Assembly (NCBI GenBank): GCA_015499985.1
Contig: JAAAUF010000050.1
Location: 1 to 64,000 of the forward strand
Reading direction: 5' to 3'
Origin: Haplosporangium gracile
Lineage: Eukaryota > Mortierellomycota > Mortierellomycetes > Mortierellales > Mortierellaceae
Length of the DNA: 64,000 bases
Within the stretch, counting starts at the first letter, position 1. Every line of letters begins with the position of its first letter. Below the pieces are notes generated by a model, which saw only the letters and a list, made by a program, of their open reading frames with translations, was not told where the DNA came from and did not search any database. A program made the position numbers and the translations under genes. Shown here in pieces: positions 35,800-46,657 of this stretch.

Positions 35800-37286
35800 T
35801 TAACCCTTCATGTTGTCGACGGCGGTAGTAGCCTCTGTTGCGATCGCATGCATAATCTCCTTCTTATTCATGTCCTTGAGTTTGTACTGTAATGAGGCCT
35901 CATATGCGAACGAGATGATGGTGTCGTTGATAAAGATGAACTCGTCCGCGAGCGCCCGGATACAGTTGCCGACACGAGCAATCGACTCCCTGTCTCTAGG
36001 TGTAATATCCTCCTGAAAGTAAAGTATCCCGCATCATTACAAAACATAGAGAAATGGTTAGATATAGCTTCTTTTAGCGTCATCCCAAACACTCACAATC
36101 AATACCTGTCCAAAAGCAAAGCTCGTCCTTGCAATAATTTACCTTGTTCTTGTTGGAGTAGACAAGCTCGGTATCAATCTCATCCAAGTTCTGGGGTACA
36201 TGAGCACTGACCCAAATGTACCCGTTAAGACCCAAGATCACATCAACTCCACAGGCCAACGAATGGAAATGCGATTTACAGCGTTGAACCAATGCTGGAG
36301 GCACAGAGATAAAAGATCCGTTCCTGAGCTTGCCGTACTTCAAACTGCGGGTGTGGAGTGAGTAGGCGCCATCGCCGAAAAACGCCTGCACCTCTGCCAC
36401 AACCAAATCACCCTCCATGAAGAAACTGCGCATCTGCAACTCGTCCGACTCTTGTTTTCTCCTCTAAAGACGATACATTAATGGCGAGATTAGGAGTTGT
36501 TGATTTAGGTAAATTACCACAAATTATCCAGAGTATGACTGTATCCCCGAGTCCACGAATAACCAACATGCAAAATAGGATGATCCGTATCACTGTACCT
36601 GAACTCCTCCGGGCAAGTTGATAGAACTCAACATCAAGATTGCATCCTGACGCGCACTCACATCGACCTTCCACCGCTTCTGTGCCACTTCTGTAATCCT
36701 GCCCACCACAACATCTCCAATCTCTCCAGTGTATCTAAAACAAACGACAACAAACGAGGTGATGCGTCAGTCCGAGTTGTCCCTTAGCGCATGACATCAA
36801 ATAAGCACGCACGATGTTTTTCTGTTGTGCAGCAATATGAACCGCGAATGTACCTTGTGTGCAAAGGTCTGACAGAGATCAATTTGTTGACGCGATCCAC
36901 TACTCCAGCAACACTTGAGACGACCTTCTCGTTCTCGATATATGTTCCATGACCCCTACAAGTACCAAAAACAAAAGCACAAGCCCAGTTAGGGTTCTAT
37001 TCATCAAATAAACTATGCAACGATCAGCACACATCCCCGTTCCGCTGGAAAAAAAAAAGTACGTCTCGGGTTGTTAAATGTACCTCATAAAGGCTGTATC
37101 GTTGGTGATGACCTCTCCCGGTGTGACGACATGGAGTGTAGAGCCCTTGACATCAGATTCGTTGGAGCCATCCTCATGGTCGCCGTCGAGGTCCATATCC
37201 TCGAATCCGTGCTGCTTGCTCTGCTTATGGGCCTTGCTGCCCGAAATAGCTGTCCTGGGCGCTGGCGAATAGAATGAAACGTTCAT
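35800..37286 (-). CDS. RRP4: Exosome cap subunit Rrp4
   Basis: Five exons (37286-37084, 36955-36854, 36734-36599, 36463-36143, 36012-35800), all in phase, 324 aa. The N-terminal part ends with [20 protein letters not shown], the family signature. The S1 domain spans [20 protein letters not shown] to [12 protein letters not shown]. The KH domain follows, with [14 protein letters not shown] and [10 protein letters not shown] (G-x-N-G-x-I-W). The C-terminal helix [19 protein letters not shown] closes it. Rrp4 sits on the cap of the RNA exosome with Rrp40 and Csl4 and guides RNA to the Rrp44/Rrp6 nucleases in nucleus and cytoplasm. The start at 37286 is preferred to an in-frame ATG at 37475, whose extension is not conserved. 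The 475 bp up to the malate dehydrogenase stop contain no gene but hold a GA-rich repeat at 37686-37706. Confidence 0.93.
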
Positions 37287-37761
37287 CGTTGATGACTTCT
37301 GTGTGCTGGTAATGAAAATAGTTCCTTGTAAGTGTCGAATAAACAGACGTTTCCCGGCTCTTGTTGTATCCTGGAGACGGGCGTTAAGTGTCGAGGGTGA
37401 GTTGGGTCGAAGTGAGAAATGAAAAAAAAGAAAGATGGAGGACGCATGCCCTCTCTCAAATGTCAACAAACGCACGAATGACAGTCACTTCAGCGAATTT
37501 TGAGCGCGTCTTCTCTATTCAGAAATAACGATGAATTATCGTCGTGTCCAGACATCACTTGCCTGAGACAACGACCAAGGCAACAGACAAGGTAACGTGG
37601 CAAACGGGTTTATGGACAAACGAGGTTTATTATGTTACAGGGTTTTGTTGTAGTGGATATGGAGTTGAGTGTATGTGTATGTACGAGAGAGAGAGGGAGA
37701 GAGAAGGGAGCCTGCGAGGATATCTTGATACTTTTAACAAAGTGGTGGTATCTACAGTACT

Positions 37762-39845
37762 TTAGGCACTGGTGACGAATGAGGTACCCTTGGTGATGTT
37801 AGTCTTGAGCTCGGGGTAGGCAGCATCCAACAAGGTCTGCTCATAAGCAGAGACCTGGGGAAGGGGCAAAATATGCTTGACACCCTCCTTGCCAAACTCA
37901 ACATCCAAGGCAAAGTAATCCAAACCATGTTTGGCCTTGAAGGTTGCCGTGCTCTCGACATCGGCATCGAGGTTGACATACGACGACTCGACCAATCCAG
38001 TCTTGCCGGCAACAGTAGCCTCGAGGAGGGTAAGAGCAAAGCGGGCTCCGGCGTAGGCCATCGACAAGGTAGCAGATCCAGCACCATCCTTGGCCTTGAC
38101 GACCTCGTCACCTCCGTACTGGATGCGGTGGGTCAAAGCGTCCAGTTGCTCCTTAGAAAGACCCTCAACAAAACCGGGGATCTTGGAGAGAATAGGGACG
38201 ATGGTGACACCAGAGTGCCCACCAACAACAGTGACGCGAGTGGTTTTGGGGTCAACAGAGGGGTTGACCTCAGAGACGAATCTGGAAGAGCGAACGACAT
38301 CCAAGGTGCTGATACCAAAGACCCTAATTCATTTTTTAAAGTTGAGTCAACAAGAAGCGGTTAGTCATACAAACTCTTTTGGGAGTGGTCAACGTGAGCT
38401 GATTGACATTGGTAGCTTAGGTACTCAGCAAGAAGGCGAAAGCGAGGGCAAGGTGAAAAGGTGGGGTTTGTTTGTTTTTAGGCAATTCCCAGATCCATGG
38501 GAGTATTGAACAAATAAAAAACGACTGGGGTAAGGCGAAGAATGTGGAGTCTTTTTGTGGATGTGGTGGGCAAAGTAAGATACCCCATATCCAAGCAACA
38601 AAAAGAAAAAGAACGGACCATTCATCTCCCCGCACCCAAAAATAAGCAGAAATTGCTCTGGCCATAGGTAACTTTCATGATGCGGGGTATGACTCAAGAG
38701 AACATTCGATTGGGCCAAATTGTTTAGAAAAAGAGAAGAGACTGACAGTGTAGAAATAACTGAGAAGAGGCACTTACTTCTTGGGGTTGAAGACGCCATG
38801 CTTCTTGAGGACCTCGGCCACGATGGGGACGGTCGAGTTGACGGGGTTGGAAATGACCAGGACGAAGGCGCCGGGGCAGTTCTTGGCAACACCCTCGGCC
38901 AAGGTGGCGATAATACCAGCGTTGATCTACATTACATGTGCGAAGCCGCGTTCGTGGTTTGTTCAATCGAAAGAGTCTCGTTAGCTCACATTCACGCCTT
39001 GCCTGGGTTACTGTTGTACGCATCCTATAAACAAATAAACAAAAACCTTTGTTTTTTATCCTTGTGTGTGTACCTTGAAGAGATCGTCACGGGTCATGCC
39101 AGGCTTGCGAGGGACACCGGCGGGGATGACGACGGTGTGGGCATCCTTCAAGGCAGCATCCATGTCATCCTTGCCGTGTCCGGTGACTCTGGACTTTGAG
39201 TTGATGTGTGAGAGATCGGCAGCGACTCCGGGAGCGTTGACGACATCATAGAGCGCCAAGTCAGTGATCAAGTCAGATTGCTTCAAAAGTAAAGAGAGGG
39301 GCTGTCCGATTCCTCCGGCAGCGCCGCAAACGACGACTATTTATTGGTAATAAGGAAACACCAAGAGGGAATGATCTTGTTAGTTTCTGGGTTCTTGTCT
39401 TTTTTAAGTGAGTGTTGCTATCATCAGAGATAGTTGCGTCCTTGACGTACCTTTGACCATGTTGTGTTCAGGAGCTGGAGACTGGAGTGTATAGGGGAGG
39501 GGAAAGGAAGAGNNNNNNCGGAGTTTTTTTTTTTTTTCTTTTTGTAGTTCGTACTTTGGCGGTCGCGTTTGAATGGTAGAAAGAGGAGGAATGGGTGGCG
39601 AATGAGGTCAAGAAGGACGAAGAGAATGAGGGATGCGTTGACGAGCAGAGTCGAATGGAGGGAAGTGAAGGAAAGGAAAAAATGAAAAGACAAAGGCGTT
39701 TGATAAAGAAAAAAAAAAAAAGAAAGGAGAGAAGGCAACAAGCATTGCGCACGTCTTCTTCTCTTTGTGCACCCCCTTTTCAAAGACCTAAATCTCATTC
39801 CTCTTGTTTGTCCTGAGGTGGAAATAATGCATTGTTACTTACCAT
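37762..39845 (-). CDS. NAD-dependent malate dehydrogenase
   Basis: Five exons (39845-39843, 39481-39451, 39336-39074, 38926-38778, 38323-37762), 335 aa. The first coding exon is just the ATG, spliced to TCTCCAGCT..., giving [20 protein letters not shown]. Motifs are in the mitochondrial/bacterial MDH order: [14 protein letters not shown] for NAD binding, [18 protein letters not shown] for the Arg-bearing active loop, [24 protein letters not shown], and [10 protein letters not shown] with the catalytic His. There is no mitochondrial presequence and no C-terminal SKL-type signal (it ends FVTSA), so this form is probably cytosolic. It interconverts malate and oxaloacetate, feeding gluconeogenesis, the glyoxylate cycle and the malate shuttle. 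If intron 1 were not spliced, the ATG in exon 2 (MVKVVV) would still give nearly the same protein. The intron contains a 6-N gap and long A/T runs. Confidence 0.92.
39513..39518. other. Assembly gap (6 N)
   Basis: Six unknown bases within intron 1 of the malate dehydrogenase gene, next to an A/T homopolymer. They do not affect the coding exons. Confidence 1.
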
Positions 39846-41802
39846 GTTGATAGTTGTGTATGTGGTGTGAGGTGGTCGGTTGGGTGAACTGGTTGTTCGT
39901 TAATAGAGGAAGAAAAGAGCAAGTGTGGAAAGAAGAGGAAGAAAGTGGACAAAAGCTGTTCCTTTTAAATATGCATGGTTCCAGGCGAATTGAACTCCAT
40001 CATTGTCGAGAATAGCACATACTCACACATTTACTCCATTCAAAGTTCCTTCTCTTCCCTTCTGGTATCCTTATTTCCTTCGGAGCAATTGGTCATCGAG
40101 ACGTTGTTTTTTTTTCTTCTCTCTCTTTCAGCGTGGATACCCGTGTTCGTTGTTGGTTTGTGGGCGTGTGGGTGTATTATAGGCGTAAAAAAGCGTGTGA
40201 ATGAATAGCATACGAGAACGAAAACGCTATTCTTTCTTTTCTTTCCCTCTGACAGCCCCCGCGTAATATCAAATGCCTAAACACCTGTGCCTGGCCCTTC
40301 GGATGCTTTACCTTTTTTCTCCCACGTAACAACGAAGTCATTCAAAATAGGCTATGTATGCAAGGGAAGCAAGGCCCATGAGTGAGAGCTATGGACAGGG
40401 AAGTGAGAGGGATGAACCCGTGTCTATGTCCGTCAACCTACACCTTCCTTATTTTTTCTCCTCTGCCCACTTGTCATCATAAATTGGTTCATTCGGAAAT
40501 GAACGGACTAGACATCAATTTTTCGGTCGCGTAATCTTCCGAGCAGCCAGGGAGAAGGGGACTAGTGTAAATGTGAACTCTGGCCACACCCCTCTTCCTC
40601 ACCATCACTGTCGCCGTCATCTTTAAAGTTGTCAGCAAAAATACAAGCCCTTTCATGCTTGTCACCAGGAACAATGGTTACCCTCCATCCCTTGTCAACT
40701 GAAGAGTGGTGGTCGCACACACGGAGAATGTCCGAATTGGGCGGAGAATAAATATGTCTGCAGTCAGCGTCAGGAGAGTGAATTCCTTCTCACCGGAACC
40801 ACAAATAAGAAGCATTTTTCATTTCTGCAGAACAGTAGTACTCGATTTGCCTCCATTTGGATAGCCGTTGGTTGTTCTTTTTTTATTTTTATATCCTTGG
40901 CCTCTGCGCCCAATGCAACACAACTGATGTTCTCACAGTTATTTCCTGAACCCCCCTATTCTCTCATGTCATAATCATACTCACACTGACACGACAATGT
41001 CATTTCCCTCTCGCCGCGTCCACCTCTTACACAGTTAAATTTCTTCAATAGGAACAAGGAATGAAAACGAGCAGAGACGGAGAGGGGCTCCTGAGGAATG
41101 GGGATACACGATGACCAAGGCTGAATTCGGAAATCATATGCTTCTCTTCCTGAACTATCAAATGAAAGCGAGAGAGGGAACCAAAAACCAAAAGAAGCGC
41201 ACGAAGATGACATTGGTTTCAATTTTACGGGCATTGCAGATATGTATTGTGTCTCTGTTTGTTGAGTGGGAACAACAACGAAAAGAAAGGAAAATAATCG
41301 CAATCAGCCCTTGACGTCCCCGATCCTTTTCTGTCAAACAAAGAAAAAAATAAGTTGAATTTCGACACGGGCAATGTGAAACGACATGCCCGCCGCAAGT
41401 CTTCGATGTGACTGTTTGAATGAATTGGACTCCTTGACACCTTGCGCCCGATACTCGATCCTAGGTCTCTTGCAACCTGCACCGCCAAAAAAAATATATG
41501 AACTTCACAATCCTTTCGCTGTCCTGTGGAGAGACAAGCTGATATTTCAGAATGATAGCCTTCCCATTAATTGGTCTGATCGCGACAACGACGCGTCAAA
41601 GGAACATCATCGCAGTCACCAATGGAATCATTTGTTGAAAGGAAAAAAACGATCGAACGGCCACTGTTGCCACCCTCCGTCGTCACGCTCTCCCCCCCCT
41701 CTCATTTCTCATAGCCGCCATCCTTTCTCACACTCGCTCTTCTGTCCCAACAACAACAACAACAACTTCACCTCCACTACCAACCAACAACACCGACAAG
41801 AA
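39846..41802. other. Long intergenic region, no gene seen
   Basis: About 2 kb between the malate dehydrogenase start (minus) and the first decayed PARP-like gene of block 2 (plus). It contains pyrimidine-rich stretches, including a C/T-rich leader at 41680-41760, and (AAC)n at about 41750-41765. The few ORFs above 60 codons show no conserved pattern. Confidence 0.5.
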
Positions 41803-42531
41803 ATGACCATCCAAGGTGTCTACCTCGAACTCCGTTCTCAAGTCCACCACCGAATTCCAAGAGATCGACCAACGCTTCGACGACAAGTTGGTAATCCTCT
41901 ACGAAATTACCTACGCTGAGGTGGTCGACGGGTATCTGGGCAACAAGGACCAATGGGACGGGACCACCTACTACCATGGCACCTCGCACTGCGGATGCGT
42001 CGACCTCAAAATCATCAACTCTGAAGATGATCGGACCCCGGTGTATGCATGGTGCAACAATGCTCATTGCTGTACTAAGGGCATCATCAACAGCGGGTTC
42101 CTCAAGGCCAAGAGTCTGCAAGGTAAATACTTGCTCTTCTCTACGTCTTGAAAAGTTGCTCGAGACTCTTGTTCTCACTCTGCCGTTCTTTTCCTTGGGC
42201 ATGGTTGTTGAATACAGGCCACTTCTTCTCCCCTCGGTCGAGACCGCTCGAGATATTGCATTGAGCAAGACTTTCGGAATAGCTCCGGTATCGCCTCTCC
42301 TGAGTATCTTTGTCTGTGTTGTCAAGAACCCTCAGGATGTACCTATCCACGGCTTTGACGACTATTACTCTGTCCAGAACGACAACATACGCCGGACAAT
42401 GTTTCTTTCCTTATTCATCGTCGTGCCTTCTCTTCAGTCGTTAGTACCTATCGTTTTGTTTATTGTCTCGTTGACAATCCTTGTGATGATAGGAGATTTT
42501 GCCAGTTTACATCACCATTGTCAGAAAGTAG
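41803..42531 (+). pseudogene. PARP-like member A, decayed copy (block 2)
   Basis: This copy starts with the same MTIQGVYLE as the intact A at 22266, with the same exon layout (exon 1 to 42122, exon 2 from 42218, last exon ending at the TAG at 42529-42531). An extra base near 41831 shifts the frame, and translation from the ATG stops at 41919. Further on YYHGTSHCGC and WCNNAHCCTKGIINSGF are intact in the other frame. A base is missing near 42233 in exon 2. The donor of intron 2, GT in copy A, reads AT here (at about 42388). The final EILPVYITIVRK is still legible. Three independent lesions make loss of function nearly certain, and a single sequencing error cannot explain it. Confidence 0.8.
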
Positions 42532-43024
42532 GAGACACCGGCGCTTTTGCTCTCTTCTCTAGGATCGATCAAAGGATATCGCGTCACTGCGTTCTTCTTG
42601 AATTGTCCCATCACCATACCGCTTCTCTACCTCCATTGCTCGTACCAACCATACATTTATTCGTGGGTTGTCGTTTGACTCTTCAGTAAACAGATCGTAT
42701 TGTCATCACGAGCTCACGCTGTGGCCAGTTTTTTCACGATGATAGCAAAGATAGCTAGAAGTGATAGCCTCGTAGCTTTTGCTTCAGATGCCTAATTTCA
42801 TCAAGAGGCAAACTGGGTTCGCATTGATTAAATCATGGCTGTTCTGCGCCTCCAACGTGAGATTACCAACAGAAGGGTATATGTGTGAAAGAGAACGGCA
42901 TTATTCACACCTTTTCTTTCTTTTCATTCTCTTTCTTCTTAACCACAACTACTGCGATCACTCATCCCTTTGAGATAAAACATATGTAAACCAATCATGC
43001 CTGTTGTTGGTGTTCGTCTGTTAA

Positions 43025-43065
43025 GACATTCTCCCTTGCTTCCTGGCTGTTCTACGAAACACAAG
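43025..43065 (+). pseudogene. Last-exon remnant of a third PARP-like unit
   Basis: The sequence reads DILPCFLAVLRNT, nearly identical to the last exon of member B (DILPCFLAVLRHP). It is preceded by leader-like sequence (42900-42980) but by no exon 1 or 2. The unit appears to have lost its middle by deletion. It shows that block 2 once held at least three PARP-like units. Confidence 0.7.
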
Positions 43066-43497
43066 GTCCTATTGAACGCTTGAGGGTTCAATGGCGCCAT
43101 GGAACCCCTTCATACCAAACCCCCTCTCCCCTCTTCCACCGCTTTGATTCGCGTTTTCATTAAAAAACAAAAACAACATCGTATTGTCATCAAAAAAACA
43201 TGCCATGCTTGGGCGTTCTCGCGATGATAGCAATGACAAAAGAGTAATGTTAGTCTCGTTACAGATGCTTGACTCCATCAAACAGAATGCGGTGAGTTCG
43301 CATTGATCAAATCATGGCCGCCCTGTGCCTCCAATGTGCGATCACCGACGGGGTGGGGAAGGAGGGAAAAGCAACCTCATTTACATCTCTTCCTTCCTCT
43401 TCTTCTCCCTCCCTCTTCTTCTCTCTCCCTCTTCTCCTCTCTTCCTCTTCTTCTCCCACCCACAACCATCCACTGACCACATCCCAAAGCTACCGCC
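43066..43497. other. Spacer before PARP-like B, repeat of the unit-boundary sequence
   Basis: Includes 43170-43385, similar to 23210-23430 and 42680-42900, then a C/T-rich leader (43390-43450). No gene of its own. Confidence 0.55.
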
Positions 43498-44217
43498 ATG
43501 AGTCTGAAGGGTCAATACCTCGAGCCCCTGGCACCCATCTCCCCCGAGTTTATCCAGTACCAACATCACTTTGGCGGTAATAAGCTGGTGAAGCTCTACA
43601 AGATCGTCTATGAACCGACGGGCACGCACCGTCTCGAACAATTTAGTGATTATCCGTTGATCTTCTTCCACGGTACTGGACATTGCGGATGTCTCCTCAA
43701 GCGGGGCGCCGATACCGAGTCGACCAAGATCAATGCCAGCGACTGGTGCGGCATGACTTATTGCGCGACGCAAGGGATTCTGAACCATGGGCATCTGCGA
43801 GCCTTCAGCGGAAAAGGTAAAGATATACGTTGTCTTCCATTTGGGTTAAGTTCTCCAATCCTCTTAAGGAATGCAACTGAGTTTATTTCTTGGTTATATG
43901 CTCGTAGGCCATTTCTTCTCTCCGAACTGGCATACGGCACTAAGCTATTCCCTGAAAAATCCAGGACAAACGACTTACTTATCCATGTTCTTGGTCAAGG
44001 CTCGGTACAGCTATCCTCAGCACACTGACATCTGCTCCGTTCCGAACGACATGGTAGGTTGCATAAGTCTTGATACTGCTGCGTCCATTTTCCTCCTCCT
44101 TGCGAGCTTCCGCCCTTTGAAATGAAAGCTCGTATCTTGAAACAACTCTCAATGATGCTGTTGTTCTACTAATAGGACATCCTGCCCTGCTTCTTGGCCG
44201 TCCTACGCCACCCCTAG
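43498..44217 (+). CDS. Small PARP-like (ADP-ribosyltransferase-fold) protein, member B, intact (block 2)
   Basis: Three exons (43498-43816, 43908-44053, 44176-44217), 168 aa. Exon 1 is 319 nt, exactly as in member A, and the HGT His falls at the same residue (58). Motifs: IFFHGTGHCGCL, then DWCGMTYCATQGILNHGHL, then GHFFSPNWHTALSY, then TYLSMFLVKARY, and the end DILPCFLAVLRHP. These match the PARP core, with a Cys pair typical of fungal PARP-like proteins. Compared with A, the second motif is FFSP, and no catalytic Glu is evident. No signal peptide or membrane span. It is the last unit of the block 2 array and the only undamaged one there. Target and activity unknown. Confidence 0.78.
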
Positions 44218-44481
44218 TTGGATCCGTGCAAGAGGCTGAAAATCCACTGATGCCATGGATACGTTCATCCCTGCCTCTCTGCCTTTCACGCTGTGTGTTT
44301 TTTCTCCACGGTTTCCCTCATTACTCCTTGATCCCGTATTTCTCACTCTCTGTTTGAATGAATAACACTCCCTGGGCATTTGTGCCCAAAACAATGCAAA
44401 CTACCTGACAGCCACATGCACCAGTGAGAGAATGACGTTATTGCAAATGCGCGTTGTATTCGATTTGATGAGTGATTCAAG

Positions 44482-45659
44482 TTACAGCTCCTTCAAAAGG
44501 TTCTCGGCGAGAGTGACAGACAATCCAGTGTTGTTGGGCTATAACACGAAGAAAGAAGTGAGCGTTAGTAGGGAGATTAATGCGAAAATGACATGCTATC
44601 TTCAACATTCGCACGTTCATGTTTCTCACCTCGACAAAGGCCTTAGTAATCTTGCCGTTCTGCAATGCCCAGGTTGAAAAGAAAGAAAAATAGAGGGTCA
44701 GTGGTTTGATTTAACGGCCCTGGTAGTGCGTCCGTGTCCCAACTGCTACCAACTTACCTCCAAAATCAATGCGAAGCGCTTGGAACGGTGTCCACCGAGA
44801 GCAGCTAAGGTCCAACGAAGAGGAAAGGATTAGTTTAAAAAGTAAGGTCGGACTTCATAGTTTCTCCTTACAAAACAACAGGCAACAAAAATGGACCAGT
44901 AAGATTTGGTCCACAACATACCTGAGGCATCAAAGTCCAATCCGAGGTCCTGGACGAACTTGCCCTGAGGATCGGCGAGCATGGTGACCTTGTCGCCAAC
45001 GTTCAAGTCCTTGCCCCAGGCATCCATGACAAAGGCATCGTTGACAGAGACACATCCGATCAGCTCGACGCCCTTGTTCTTCAACTCATCGTAATGCTTG
45101 AGGTATCCGGGGACATGAGTCTATGTCAAACAGTGGCGAATCCGTGTTAAATCGATGTGTCTGTTCGCTGATCTGCGCTCTCCGCTGTTCGTCATTTAGT
45201 ATTTCATGATCAGTTGATCCTGTCGTTTCCGGCATTTACCTTGGAACAACCTATAAAGTAGAGAAGTAGCGAAAAGTAAGTAAAACCATCAGACATGGAT
45301 TGTTACACTAAACCCAGTCGGAGAGACGTCAACAAATGAAACTACGAACCTGGGGTGAAAGCGCCAGGAACACCAATGAGGACAGCCTTCTTGACAGCAC
45401 CAAAGAGCTCGGCAGGGTTGACTGTATCAGCAGGGCTGGAGCGTTGAAGAACCGAGGCAGAGTTGAACGACTTGGAGACCAAGTTAGAGGACTAAGCAGT
45501 ATAAAAAAATTGACGCGTGGTTTATCGTGGGAAAGTGTTAGAGCTGCGATTTTTTTTTTATTTTTCTTTGTAAACAATGTAAATGTATTCAGAGGAGAAG
45601 AAGGTTGTTGAGTGAGGTGTGGAATGACATACAAAGAGGACACGCGAGGCACGGAGCAT
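44482..45659 (-). CDS. Type II (PRX5-like) peroxiredoxin, probably mitochondrial
   Basis: Seven exons (45659-45633, 45491-45350, 45250-45240, 45120-44922, 44804-44758, 44659-44630, 44538-44482), 170 aa, all phases consistent. The N-terminus MLRASRVLFSSNLVSKSFNS is basic, hydroxylated and acid-free, a likely matrix signal. The core shows VLIGVPGAFTPGCSKTHVPG with the peroxidatic Cys at residue 58, then IGCVSVNDAFVMDAWGKD, LADPQGKFVQDLGLDFD, GGHRSKRFALILENGKI and FVEPNNTGLSVTLAENLL. The protein reduces H2O2 and alkyl hydroperoxides using thioredoxin or glutaredoxin. The 11-nt third exon encodes only the residues around the peroxidatic Cys. Reading without splicing of the last introns gives a false extension after FVE. 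The divergent promoter is shared with the transporter gene. Confidence 0.93.
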
Positions 45660-46657
45660 GGTTGGATCTAATGGTGTGATGGGGTGTGAAAAAGTGGAAG
45701 GACGGGTGATGGAGGTGGGAAGAGATCAGTGGAGCAGAAGAAGGTGGGCGGTCAACTTCTGTCGGAAGGAACTCGTCTGTGGAGAAAACCCTTAAGTGAT
45801 TATCGAAGAGGTGAATTTGGCGGCGGGCTGGGAGAAAATCAAGTCAAGGTAAAGACGAAGGAGGAGAGTTTCTTGATCCACAGGATTTTGATTCTAGTCC
45901 ATGAGAATTGTGCTTCATCTTTATTCCTATCTGTGGATGTTTCGCGCATGTGACCCTTATCGGGTTGTCGTTGACTGGCTGACAGGGCGCAACATCCATG
46001 CACAAGGCTCAGATGGGTAGGGGTGGGGGTTGGCTTTTGTTGTGTTACTCTTTTTGTTTGTGAAAACAACCAATGAATTTGACGAGCAAGGGCCATGCGA
46101 CAACATCACTAGGGAGCAAAAACGTTTCAAGGATCAGGAGGGGAGGGGAATAAGAAACAGGGGGTACGATGGATGGACGAGTGTTTTGTTCTCATTTTGC
46201 TCAAATAGAGAAAAAAGAGGAGATAGCTTAAGGAGAGAAATTTAACAAATTGAGGCGCCATTGACGTGTTGATAAGCGCATGGGAGGGGCTTTTAAGAAG
46301 CCCGGGTCTCCACTCTGGATCCCTTCCGCGAAGGCGTGTTAATCGCATGCAAATCGAATCAGTCAACAGTCACTCAAGGCAACGCAATTTTTTCTTTCCC
46401 TTTTGGTTCTTTTAGATTTTGCTACTGTTCTTCAACAAGGGTCCAACTGAGTTACTTATTTTGACATCTCTTTTCCCTTTTCTCTCCTTTCTTTTCCTCT
46501 CTCTTTTCTTCCCATCATCCTTTTCTTTTCTTTTTTTCTTTTTTCTCATCATCCTCTTCATCGTTAACAACAACCACTTCACTCTCATTCACCGCTGCCA
46601 AAGTGTCAATAAAGTAGTCAGTCGTCCGTGTTCACCAAACCTGCACAAAAGAAAACA
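45660..46657. other. Divergent intergenic region between peroxiredoxin and nucleotide-sugar transporter
   Basis: About 1 kb with both promoters. It contains a GA-rich stretch near 45720-45860 and a strongly pyrimidine-rich leader (46460-46560) just before the transporter ATG. No ORF with coding character. Confidence 0.55.

Noticed and set aside
38724..39023. Minus-strand ORF suggesting an extra MDH exon (DAYNS-like reading)
   Set aside because: The join of exon 3 (DDLFK) to INAGI at 38926 is in phase and matches the MDH family without it.
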